From: Bacteroidota bacterium
GTDB lineage: Bacteria > Bacteroidota > Bacteroidia > Bacteroidales > F082
Direction: 5' to 3'
Length of the DNA: 64,000 nt
Assembly (NCBI GenBank): GCA_016715945.1
Contig: JADJXJ010000001.1
Location: forward strand, 2,108,001-2,172,000
How positions within the stretch are numbered: position 1 is the first letter of the stretch; every line of letters starts with the position of its first letter. Position numbers and translations under genes: made by a program. This document shows, piece by piece, positions 1 through 7,648 of this stretch. The notes beneath the pieces were generated by a model. That model was given only the letters and a program-made list of their open reading frames with translations, searched no databases and was not told where the DNA came from.

Positions 1-933
1 TTTGAGGGTGTGGATAAATTTTATACACCTTTTTTCGGAAGCATTCACAGTTCAACCAGCCGCCATTTCCGTTCCGACGAACTCGACCCCAGGCTGAACG
101 AGGAACAGAACCTTGTGCCACAATTACTTACAAATCAGGCCGGGGAGCTTGAGCGGTTTGCCATCCAGTGCCACACCCTTGGATACAACGAAATCAATAT
201 CAACATGGGCTGCCCCTGGCCTCAGGTAAGCTCAAAAAAGCGCGGATGCGGATTGATGCCCCATCCCTCCATGGTGGCCGAATTGTTGCAACCGGTTAGA
301 AACCTGCCGGTGAAGGTATCGGTGAAATGCCGGTTGGGCTTGCATGATGCCAGCGAACTCAGCGCACTTATGCCTGTATTTGAGCAATCAGGGATCAGTA
401 CCCTCATTGTGCATGCCCGAACGGGGGTGCAACTATACAAAGGAAAGGCATTTCCCGAAGTGTTGAGCCGCATGTTGGGTGAGACCAGAATACCGATCGT
501 TTACAATGGTGACATATTCCAGCCCGATGATCTTAAATATCTCAACGAACTTTTTCCGAAGCTCGAGGGCATCATGCTGGGCCGTGGTTTGCTGGCCGAT
601 CCTTTTCTGGCGGGCGACATCAAGGGCAGCACAAAATATCCCGGCATGGACCAGCGCTTGCTGGCAGTAAGAAAATTCACCGAAACCCTCTATTTACGCC
701 GTACAGCCCGCCGAAGCCGGTTGCAGGCCATTCCCGGCCCGATGAAAGAGCTGTGGTGGTACCTGAGCCGTTCGTTCGATCAGCCAGCCGAAGTTTGGCG
801 TTTGATACGAAAAGCCCGTACGGCCGACAGCTTCCTGGAAGCACAGGCAGTAATATTCAGGCAATTTGCCTGGCTGGGCAGGGGATTTGCCCGTTGTTCG
901 TCGGACATGATTGAGCAAAAACAGCAAGAATAA
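1..933 (+). CDS. tRNA-dihydrouridine synthase, DusC-like (5' end outside window)
   Basis: FMN-dependent enzyme that reduces uridines in tRNA to dihydrouridine. The frame is open from base 1 (it reads FEGVDKFYTPFF), so the GTG at base 10 is not the real start and the N-terminal part of the TIM barrel lies upstream. The visible part carries the Dus active-site segment NINMGCPWPQ; its cysteine (about residue 68 from base 10) is the expected proton donor. Later come VKVSVKCRLG, IVHAR and YNGDI, which bind flavin and tRNA phosphate in the family. The C-terminal 80 residues are helical and basic. A second Dus gene lies at 45861-46919, so this genome has at least two paralogs, of different subtypes. 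The subtype here is judged only from general similarity. Confidence 0.88.
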   Translation, partial: FEGVDKFYTPFFGSIHSSTSRHFRSDELDPRLNEEQNLVPQLLTNQAGELERFAIQCHTLGYNEININMGCPWPQVSSKKRGCGLMPHPSMVAELLQPVRNLPVKVSVKCRLGLHDASELSALMPVFEQSGISTLIVHARTGVQLYKGKAFPEVLSRMLGETRIPIVYNGDIFQPDDLKYLNELFPKLEGIMLGRGLLADPFLAGDIKGSTKYPGMDQRLLAVRKFTETLYLRRTARRSRLQAIPGPMKELWWYLSRSFDQPAEVWRLIRKARTADSFLEAQAVIFRQFAWLGRGFARCSSDMIEQKQQE

Positions 934-977
934 ATATTCTTCATCCACAAGTATTTTCGGAAAACCATTCAATGTTA

Positions 978-985
978 TACTTTTG
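978..985 (+). promoter_or_regulatory. Putative -7 box (TACTTTTG) for the sensor kinase
   Basis: TACTTTTG fits the Bacteroidetes -7 consensus TAnnTTTG. I see no clear -33 TTTG at the right distance. It ends only 7 bases before the ATG at 993 but 25 before an in-frame ATG at 1011. If this box is used, the second ATG may be the real start. Confidence 0.4.
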
Positions 986-992
986 ATGTCTC

Positions 993-2504
993 ATGCTCAA
1001 GGTTTTTCGCATGTCGCTGCCACGCTTCAGGTTTCATTTAAGCTACAACATGATCATCTGGTCGCTGGTGAGCATTGCCCTGATGCTGGGGGCCGGATTT
1101 CTGATCATCTCGTATATCTATCAGCTTCAGGACAATACAAAGCAACTGATTCGCGAAAATGCGCTGAGCACCGACGATGCCCGCGAGCTGCGGCTGGCCT
1201 TGTACAGGGTGAGAGCCGCGTCGCTCTCGAATGTTTTCGATCGCAGCGAAGAAAAAATTCAGCAACTCGAAAACGAACAACGAAACTACCTCGCCCTGTT
1301 GAGCAAAGCCGGCAATTCGGCCACCACCCCTGATCAGATCAGGCTGGTGCAACAAATATCCGCGCTGTTTACCAACTACCAGCAAACACTGATCAATACC
1401 AACCAGATGCAGCGTCAGGGCAGGCTCAGCCAGCCTGCCACAGTGATTGTGATGTCGAGCCAGGACCTAATCAATACCATAGAGGAAAAAACCAATCAGC
1501 TCATCGAGGCCAAACAGGCCGAGCAAGCCCTGCTCGAACAAAGCATCAACAGAAACGAAACGATCATAACCACAGCCATTTACGCCTTAGGCATCAGTGG
1601 TATTATCCTTGGCCTGATACTTGGCTGGCTGGTTGCACGCATTGTGCTCAATCCCATTTATCGCCTGGTAGTCAAGGTGCGCGATGCAGCCGGGGGCGAG
1701 CTGGTGGAACACATCCAGATGCATCCGGGAAAGGAACTCGAAGAGCTCGACATGCACATCAGCAGGCTCATCAACCGCATCAACAAAGCCAACGAAGACC
1801 TGCGAAAAAACCGCGAGCTGCTCGAGCAATCCATCCGACTGGCTGCCATTGGCAAGATAGCTCCGGCCCTGGCACACGAAATCCGAAACCCGCTTACCTC
1901 CATTAAGATACTCGTTCACAGCATGATGGACAGTTTTCCGGAAGGCAGCGAACAACGACACGACCTGCAGATCATTCAGGGCGAGGTCATCCGCATGGAA
2001 GAGTTTCTGCAAAACTTTATGAAATATGCCCGGCCACCACGGCCAAAAATGGAGATTATCAGCCCGGCAGAAATCATCGAACAAGTGATCAGGCTGATGG
2101 ATGCACGCCTCAAAAAACAACATATCGACATAGAGACCCTTCACCAAAACCCTTCGCTGAGGCTTAAAGCCGACCCTTCGATGTTCCGTCAGGTACTCAT
2201 CAACCTGCTCAACAATGCGATAGATGCGCTTGAAAACGGGGGAAAAATCCGGGTTCAAACCGGTTTGATTCAGGAAGAGGATTCTGAACACTTTTTTGTC
2301 AGCATCACCGACAATGGCCCGGGCATACCCGCCGAGATAGCCGAAACACTGTGGGAACCTTTTGTCAAAGGAAAAGATCAAGGCACCGGGCTGGGACTTG
2401 CCATTTCGCAACGCATAGCCGAGATGCACCATGGCAGGCTTAAAGCCTTAAACAACAGCCAGGGCGGGGCTACCTTTACATTTTATATGCCGCTCGAAGC
2501 ATAA
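993..2504 (+). CDS. Sensor histidine kinase (NtrB-like partner of a sigma-54 activator)
   Basis: Membrane sensor kinase of 503 residues. It has a membrane segment at about residues 20-44, a helical periplasmic domain of about 145 residues of the four-helix-bundle kind, a second membrane segment at about 191-217, a HAMP-like linker, a HisKA domain with phospho-acceptor His295 in ALAHEIRNPLTS, and a HATPase domain with N (NLLNNAID), G1 (DNGPGIP) and G2 (GTGLGLAIS) boxes. The stop codon is one base before the ATG of the sigma-54 response regulator at 2506, so the two are almost certainly a cognate pair in one operon. An ATG at 1011 is an alternative start. The signal is unknown; the envelope genes downstream suggest cell-wall or periplasmic stress, which is inference. 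Confidence 0.93.
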   Translation: MLKVFRMSLPRFRFHLSYNMIIWSLVSIALMLGAGFLIISYIYQLQDNTKQLIRENALSTDDARELRLALYRVRAASLSNVFDRSEEKIQQLENEQRNYLALLSKAGNSATTPDQIRLVQQISALFTNYQQTLINTNQMQRQGRLSQPATVIVMSSQDLINTIEEKTNQLIEAKQAEQALLEQSINRNETIITTAIYALGISGIILGLILGWLVARIVLNPIYRLVVKVRDAAGGELVEHIQMHPGKELEELDMHISRLINRINKANEDLRKNRELLEQSIRLAAIGKIAPALAHEIRNPLTSIKILVHSMMDSFPEGSEQRHDLQIIQGEVIRMEEFLQNFMKYARPPRPKMEIISPAEIIEQVIRLMDARLKKQHIDIETLHQNPSLRLKADPSMFRQVLINLLNNAIDALENGGKIRVQTGLIQEEDSEHFFVSITDNGPGIPAEIAETLWEPFVKGKDQGTGLGLAISQRIAEMHHGRLKALNNSQGGATFTFYMPLEA

Positions 2505-2505
2505 T

Positions 2506-3921
2506 ATGGACCAAATCAGACAAATACTCATTGTGGACGACGAGGAGCATGTGCGCTATTCGCTCCGAAAACTCCTCAAAAAACCCGGGTTCGAGATAAT
2601 GGAAGCCACCAATGGCCTGGATGCCTTGCGGAAACTCGAATCGAACGAACCCGACCTGATGCTGATGGATATCGAAATGCCCGGAATGAACGGACTGGAA
2701 GCAATTCAAAAAATAAAAGCACTGTATCCATCGCTGCCTGTGATTATCATCACTGCCTACGGCACAACCGAACGCGTGATAGCTGCCATGAAATACGGGG
2801 CATTCGAATACCTCGAAAAACCCTTCGACATTATGCGGCTCCAGGCGCTTGTATCGGAAGCGCTCGAAATCAGGCGACTGGCCAGGGCACACCAACCATC
2901 AGAAAAAACCGGAAACATAGCCGTACCGGGTACCATGATTGGCGAAAGCCCGGCCATGAAAGAAGTATTCAAGATGATCGGAAGAGTAGCCGCCAGCGAT
3001 GTGAGTGTGTTGATTACAGGCGAGAGCGGCACCGGTAAGGAGCTGGTTGCCAAGGCTATCCACCAGTATAGCGACCGTTCGTCCAAACCCTTTGTTGCCA
3101 TCAATTGTGCAGCCATACCCGAAAATCTGCTCGAAAGCGAACTCTTTGGCCACGAAAAAGGCGCATTCACCGATGCCCACCAGGCCAAGGCCGGAAAGTT
3201 CGAACAAGCCGAAGGGGGCACCCTGTTTCTCGACGAAATAGGCGACATGAGTCTTTCGCTTCAGGCCAAACTGCTCAGGGTGTTGCAGGACAACACCTTT
3301 CAACGGCTTGGAAGCAATAAGATTCTCCATTCTTCGACCCGTATCATCTCTGCCACAAACAAAAACCTGGAAAATGCCATCGCTCAGGGAAAGTTTCGCG
3401 AAGACCTCTTCTACCGGCTGAAAGTGATTGCCATCAACATCCCTCCACTCAGGGTGCGCCGCGACGACATCGCTCCGCTCACATTTCATTTCCTCAACCG
3501 ATACAGCGCCGAAATGAAAAAGACCCCTCCCACCCTCCCGGCCGAAAGCATGGATCTGCTGCTAAACCATCATTGGCCGGGCAACGTGCGCGAGCTTGAA
3601 AACCTTATGAAACGCCTCATCCTGCTCAGCAAGGCCAACGTCATCACCCCGGAACAAATTTCGGCCGAGCTGAGTCAGTCAGCCGCCGAAATCGCACAAC
3701 CAAAATCTGATGCAGAAGCTTTTAATCCTGCCGATGCAGAAGGAAAACTCTACGACCTCGTTATCGGTAAAGCAGAAGAGGAGCTTATCCGCAAAACCCT
3801 CACCTGGTGCAAGGGCAACCTTTCAAAAACATCCAAAATGCTCGGTATCTCCAGAGCCATGCTCTATGAGCGGATGAATAAATACGGGATCAACACCCCG
3901 GATGATCACCAACCCAACTGA
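2506..3921 (+). CDS. Sigma-54-dependent response regulator (NtrC family)
   Basis: Transcription activator of 471 residues with three domains. The receiver domain (1-120) has phospho-acceptor Asp55 in LMDIEMPG and acidic residues DDEE near the start. The AAA+ sigma-54 interaction domain (about 143-375) has Walker A GESGTGKE (172-179), Walker B GGTLFLDEIGD, and the sigma-54 contact loop as GAFTDA (219-224) in place of the canonical GAFTGA; this variant occurs in active family members. A C-terminal Fis-type helix-turn-helix (about 430-465) binds enhancers. It follows its kinase by one base. A -24/-12-like element lies 125 bases past its stop, ahead of the lipoprotein at 4105, which suggests a local target. 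Confidence 0.95.
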   Translation: MDQIRQILIVDDEEHVRYSLRKLLKKPGFEIMEATNGLDALRKLESNEPDLMLMDIEMPGMNGLEAIQKIKALYPSLPVIIITAYGTTERVIAAMKYGAFEYLEKPFDIMRLQALVSEALEIRRLARAHQPSEKTGNIAVPGTMIGESPAMKEVFKMIGRVAASDVSVLITGESGTGKELVAKAIHQYSDRSSKPFVAINCAAIPENLLESELFGHEKGAFTDAHQAKAGKFEQAEGGTLFLDEIGDMSLSLQAKLLRVLQDNTFQRLGSNKILHSSTRIISATNKNLENAIAQGKFREDLFYRLKVIAINIPPLRVRRDDIAPLTFHFLNRYSAEMKKTPPTLPAESMDLLLNHHWPGNVRELENLMKRLILLSKANVITPEQISAELSQSAAEIAQPKSDAEAFNPADAEGKLYDLVIGKAEEELIRKTLTWCKGNLSKTSKMLGISRAMLYERMNKYGINTPDDHQPN

Positions 3922-4042
3922 TTCTTTTTTTTACAAGGCTGTAAGAAAAACAAACAACACCAGCAATCAGCTGGTCAGAATGTTTATATTCATCTACTTA
4001 TATTTTGCTGTATTACAGCACTTTAGCCCGTCCTTAAATTAG

Positions 4043-4060
4043 TTTGGCATGGTTATTGAC
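4043..4060 (+). promoter_or_regulatory. Candidate sigma-54 (-24/-12) promoter
   Basis: The element TTTGGCATGGTTATTGAC matches the -24 half well (TTGGCA, GG at 4046-4047) and most of the -12 half (TTGA in place of TTGC, G at 4058), with the required ten-base spacing between GG and G. The predicted transcript would start near 4070, about 35 bases before the lipoprotein ATG at 4105. It lies directly after a sigma-54 activator gene. The -12 C to A change weakens the match. Confidence 0.5.
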
Positions 4061-4104
4061 AAAATGGGGCAGATAATTTTTGTCCAACTAAAAAAATCAG
4101 AGCC

Positions 4105-4704
4105 ATGAAAAACATCATGAAAGCCTTTCTTGGAGTTGCCGTTGCAGCCGTAATGTTTACCAGCTGCGCCAAGGCACCCGAAGTAGAAATCAACAATGCC
4201 AAAGCTGCTGTTGAAGCCGTAAAAGCTATCGAAGCTGAACGTTATGTACCTGCTGAATTCAGCGCACTGCAGGATTCGCTGAACGCTGCTCTTCTGGAAG
4301 TTGAAAACCAGAATGCAAAATTTGCCCTTTTCAGAAGCTACAAGAAAGCTACTGCCACCCTTGCCAACGTAATGACCATGTCGGAAACTGTTAAAGCCAA
4401 TACCGAAACCCGCAAGGAAGAAGTAAAAGCTGAAGCACAGCAGGCGCTTGCAGAAGTTACTACAGTTGTAACCGAAGTGAAAGAACTTCTCACTAAAGCT
4501 CCTAAAGGAAAAGAAGGCAAGGAAGCTCTCGAAGCCATTCAGGGGGATGTGGTTTTGGTAGAGTCTTTCCTTGCCGAAGTTTCCACCCTCATCAACAATG
4601 GCGATTACCTCACTGCACTCGACAAGGTTAAAGCTGCCGGCGAAAAGGCCAATGGTCTGAAAACCGAACTCGAAGCTGCTATCGCCAAAACTAAGCGCAG
4701 GTAA
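4105..4704 (+). CDS. Helical lipoprotein, DUF4398-like, ending in KRR
   Basis: Predicted lipoprotein of 199 residues. The signal peptide ends at the lipobox FTSC with Cys21. The mature part is almost wholly alpha-helical and Ala/Glu/Lys-rich, with a pattern (ERYVPAEFSALQDSL, then KFALFRSYKKATATLANV) resembling DUF4398-type periplasmic coiled-coil proteins. The last residues are AKTKRR. The N-terminal half of the L,D-transpeptidase at 4886 has the same layout over about 150 residues. A strong terminator follows at 4757-4787, so the gene may be expressed alone and at a high level. By analogy with Braun lipoprotein, the C-terminal lysines could be anchored to peptidoglycan by the neighbouring L,D-transpeptidases; this is inference. 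The DUF assignment is from memory of the family pattern. Confidence 0.85.
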   Translation: MKNIMKAFLGVAVAAVMFTSCAKAPEVEINNAKAAVEAVKAIEAERYVPAEFSALQDSLNAALLEVENQNAKFALFRSYKKATATLANVMTMSETVKANTETRKEEVKAEAQQALAEVTTVVTEVKELLTKAPKGKEGKEALEAIQGDVVLVESFLAEVSTLINNGDYLTALDKVKAAGEKANGLKTELEAAIAKTKRR

Positions 4705-4756
4705 GAAACTGCTGTACTAAACCTCAACCTTCGTTGAATACAAGGTAAAAGGGATG

Positions 4757-4787
4757 CCCCGGAGGATGCAAACCTCCGGGGTTTTTT
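4757..4787 (+). terminator. Rho-independent terminator after the lipoprotein gene
   Basis: A perfect 9-bp stem, CCCCGGAGG / CCTCCGGGG, with a 7-base loop is followed by six T. It separates the lipoprotein from the transpeptidase genes. Confidence 0.9.
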
Positions 4788-4841
4788 GTTTCCGTCCCAG
4801 GCCGGGCCTGTCGCAAATGGAGTCCGTATGCTCATTTGCAT

Positions 4842-4849
4842 TATTTTTG
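4842..4849 (+). promoter_or_regulatory. Putative -7 box (TATTTTTG) for the L,D-transpeptidase genes
   Basis: TATTTTTG fits TAnnTTTG and lies 36 bases before the ATG at 4886, after the terminator of the lipoprotein gene. No convincing -33 box is visible. Confidence 0.45.
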
Positions 4850-4885
4850 CCCGGGATTTCAGCCTTTCATTTTGTTTAATCCGTA

Positions 4886-6010
4886 ATGAATATCCACAGG
4901 AAATCACGCATGAAGAAGGCGCTTGTTCTTGTTACTGCTCTGCTTTTGATTACTTTTTCCACCCTTGCTGCCCTGCATTTTTTTTCAGCTAAACCTCCTG
5001 TAGGGTTGCTCGAACAAACCCATCGCGACATTGCCGCCGCACGCGAATCGGAGGCCAGAGCATATGAACTTGCCCTGATAACCGAAGCTGAGAAACTATA
5101 CGAACTGGCACAGGAAGAACTCCGCAAGGAAAATGAGAAGCTCTTTTTTACTCGCGACTACAAAGCCGTGATCGATCTGGCACACAGGGCTTCATCCAAA
5201 GCTTCAGAAGCAGTGGACAAAACCAATAGCCGAAAGCTGGAGCTGAGCACCAACCAGAAAGCCAGAATCGAAGAAGTGCGCGAAAAACTTGCACATTTCG
5301 AGCAGTACTATGCCAACCTGCCACTGAATAAACGTGCCAGGCAGGACTATACCACAGCCAAACTGAAATTCCTTGAATCGGAAAAAGCCTACGATCGCCA
5401 GGCGTATCTGGTGGTCGAAAACAACCTCAATGAAGCGAAAAAGCTCATCAGTAAATCGGTTACAGCAGCACATAATCACCTGAGCGATTATTTTTCTAAC
5501 CTCCCCAACTGGAAACGATGGGTGGACGAAACCATCAGCTGGTCGCTAAAAAACAATGCTACTGCCATCGTGGTTGACAAGTTTGCCCACAAATGCTACG
5601 TGTATCACGACGGAAAACTGGTCAGGGAATTCGATGCCGAACTTGGCCCAAACTGGATTGGAGATAAAAATTACAGAGGCGACAAGGCCACACCTGAGGG
5701 TAAGTATCACGTTACCAAGCTTAAAACCGGAAAAAATACCATCTACTACAAAGCGCTGCTCATCAATTACCCTAACGATGAGGATAAAGCCAGATACCGC
5801 CAGAATGTGCGTAATGGCAAAGTACCAAACCGCGGCCCGGGCAACCTGATCGAAATACACGGAGGAGGAGGAAGAGGCGTCAACTGGACTGATGGATGTG
5901 TGGCACTGAGCAACGATGATATGGACAAGCTCTGGCGGTATGTGTCGGTTGGCACGCCCGTCACCATCGTCGGTTCGACAAGAAGTCTGCAGGAAATTAA
6001 CGGTCATTGA
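4886..6010 (+). CDS. L,D-transpeptidase with N-terminal coiled-coil domain
   Basis: Periplasmic cross-linking enzyme of 374 residues. A membrane anchor or signal peptide spans about residues 10-33; an in-frame ATG at 4910 would give a shorter N-terminus. Residues 40-205 are helical and match the layout of the lipoprotein at 4105. The YkuD catalytic domain covers about 224-363 and has the expected histidine (His325 in IEIHGGGG) and catalytic Cys338 in WTDGCVALS. Such enzymes form 3-3 peptidoglycan cross-links or attach proteins to diaminopimelate. It is followed after 13 bases by a second L,D-transpeptidase gene. The coiled-coil module probably positions the enzyme in the periplasm or pairs with the lipoprotein (inference). 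Confidence 0.93.
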   Translation: MNIHRKSRMKKALVLVTALLLITFSTLAALHFFSAKPPVGLLEQTHRDIAAARESEARAYELALITEAEKLYELAQEELRKENEKLFFTRDYKAVIDLAHRASSKASEAVDKTNSRKLELSTNQKARIEEVREKLAHFEQYYANLPLNKRARQDYTTAKLKFLESEKAYDRQAYLVVENNLNEAKKLISKSVTAAHNHLSDYFSNLPNWKRWVDETISWSLKNNATAIVVDKFAHKCYVYHDGKLVREFDAELGPNWIGDKNYRGDKATPEGKYHVTKLKTGKNTIYYKALLINYPNDEDKARYRQNVRNGKVPNRGPGNLIEIHGGGGRGVNWTDGCVALSNDDMDKLWRYVSVGTPVTIVGSTRSLQEINGH

Positions 6011-6023
6011 CTTTGTACAAAAA

Positions 6024-6731
6024 ATGCACAACACCCCTCAGCAAATTCTTTACTATAAAAAACAGGTCTGGACGATTTCAATCCTCCTGGCCCTGATTTT
6101 TAGTGTACTATCCGGATTCTGGGTAATTAACCATCTGGAAGGAATGCAGGAAAAGGCAATTGGCCTGATACGGAGCAAAAGCTATGATGACCTTGCACTG
6201 AGAATGTCGCAGACAGAACCGGAATCCTATCTTGCGAAACTCGAAAAAGACATCAGGGAATACAGAAAAAAAATCAACTCGTTCTTGCCTGTTCAACCGT
6301 ATATTCTCATCAACACCACGCTCAACCGGTTCAGACTTTTCGACAAAAATGGCAGCCTCATCCGCGAAGGGCTGGTATCGACCGGGAGCTATACTTTGCT
6401 CAGGGGCAACAACCGGCAATGGATGTTTAAAACCCCGCGCGGACAACTGAAAGTGCTTGGTAAAACCAAAAATCCTGTTTGGGTAAGGCCCGATTGGGCA
6501 TTCATCGAAGAAGGTTTGAAAGTTCCGCCGGCCGGTCACCCCTCGCGTTTTGAATATGGCACCCTCGGCGATTACTCACTCAACCTCGGCAACGGCTACC
6601 TTATCCATGGCACGCTATACAAGCGTTTTCTCGGACTGCCTGTCACCCACGGTTGCGTGCGCATGGGCGACGAAGATCTCGAGGCAACTTTTAAGACCTT
6701 GCAGCTGGGTTCAAGGGTATATATTTACTAA
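6024..6731 (+). CDS. Membrane-anchored L,D-transpeptidase
   Basis: Second YkuD-family enzyme, 235 residues. I chose the ATG at 6024 because the frame upstream overlaps the previous gene and lacks family features, while MHNTPQQ leads directly into a membrane segment (about 15-37). The catalytic domain spans about 91-235. It begins YILINTTLNRFRLF, has His195 in YLIHGTLYK and the signature THGCVRM with Cys211, and ends SRVYIY. Compared with its neighbour it has only a short helical linker (about 55-88). The two enzymes probably share an operon with the cysteine-free protein at 6742. Confidence 0.92.
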   Translation: MHNTPQQILYYKKQVWTISILLALIFSVLSGFWVINHLEGMQEKAIGLIRSKSYDDLALRMSQTEPESYLAKLEKDIREYRKKINSFLPVQPYILINTTLNRFRLFDKNGSLIREGLVSTGSYTLLRGNNRQWMFKTPRGQLKVLGKTKNPVWVRPDWAFIEEGLKVPPAGHPSRFEYGTLGDYSLNLGNGYLIHGTLYKRFLGLPVTHGCVRMGDEDLEATFKTLQLGSRVYIY

Positions 6732-6741
6732 GTTATTGTAA

Positions 6742-7626
6742 ATGAGTAATCTGGATAATAATAATTCCAACGGCCAAACTGAAAAGATCAGCTTTTATAC
6801 CTGGATAATCGGCTGGCTTCCACGTCAGCGTGGCTTATTCGTTTTGTTTTTCCTGCTATTGATCAGCATACCGCTCGCCCTCACAGTTTTTTTGGTTGTT
6901 CTGCCGGTGATCAATGCGCCACTATTGCCTACGGAAGCTGAACTCAATGAGGCCGATACCAACGACCGGCATCTGGCGTCCACCTGGGACAAAGCCTCAC
7001 TACGTATGATTGCGGCCAAAGAACTCGAACAGCTGATGATGAAAAACCGGCTTGCCCTGGCTTCGAGAGATTCCATTTATCTGATACTCGACCTGAACGA
7101 CAGTACAGTGACGGTTGAAATTAAAGGCTTGCCTGTGCATAAAGTACGTGCAGAAGCGATGTATGTCAGCAATCGCATCCGTAAGGCAAGTCACAGCGCC
7201 CTGCTCCGCTGGTTGGATCAGCCGTTCTCGCTGCAGCAGGAACTGGCAACCATTGCCAGGACACCTATCCTCATCATCGATGCCCCTAAGGACACTTCAG
7301 AGGCAGCCCGCCTGCCCCGCAAACCGCTCGAACCTGAAAAAGATTTTGTGCAATATAGCCTGCTGTTCGACCGGCAACTGCTCCTGGAGATCCGACAATC
7401 CGAACCCCCACTGCCGGAAGATGCCGACAGCCTCGCAAACTACCGGTATCGCTACGACACCACTTTCAATCGCCCTTTGCTGCAACGATTTATCAATCCT
7501 TTTCCGGCCGATGGGCTGATTAAAATCAAACTATCTGTACCTCAGGAAGATGCCAGAACCATTTACAGGGCCATGCCACACTCGGTGTATGCCCGCCTGA
7601 TTGTGATCCCTCCACTGGAGAAGTAA
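6742..7626 (+). CDS. Single-pass membrane protein, possible inactive YkuD-like relative
   Basis: Protein of 294 residues, not firmly recognised. A charged, Asn-rich cytoplasmic start is followed by one membrane segment (about 31-57); the rest should be periplasmic. Residues 111-137 (SIYLILDLNDSTVTVEIKG) resemble the opening strands of a YkuD domain, and the end (QEDARTIYRAMP, then RLIVIPP) resembles the region after the catalytic loop in the neighbouring enzyme. The protein contains no cysteine at all and no HGC motif, so it cannot be an active L,D-transpeptidase. It starts 10 bases after the previous gene. It could be a pseudo-enzyme regulator or scaffold of the two active enzymes; this rests on weak pattern similarity and position. 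Confidence 0.75.
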   Translation: MSNLDNNNSNGQTEKISFYTWIIGWLPRQRGLFVLFFLLLISIPLALTVFLVVLPVINAPLLPTEAELNEADTNDRHLASTWDKASLRMIAAKELEQLMMKNRLALASRDSIYLILDLNDSTVTVEIKGLPVHKVRAEAMYVSNRIRKASHSALLRWLDQPFSLQQELATIARTPILIIDAPKDTSEAARLPRKPLEPEKDFVQYSLLFDRQLLLEIRQSEPPLPEDADSLANYRYRYDTTFNRPLLQRFINPFPADGLIKIKLSVPQEDARTIYRAMPHSVYARLIVIPPLEK

Positions 7627-7648
7627 ACATGAAGCATTCAACAACGAG

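Noticed and set aside
2899..3489. Antisense frame within the sigma-54 activator
   Set aside because: Overlaps the AAA+ core of a certain gene.
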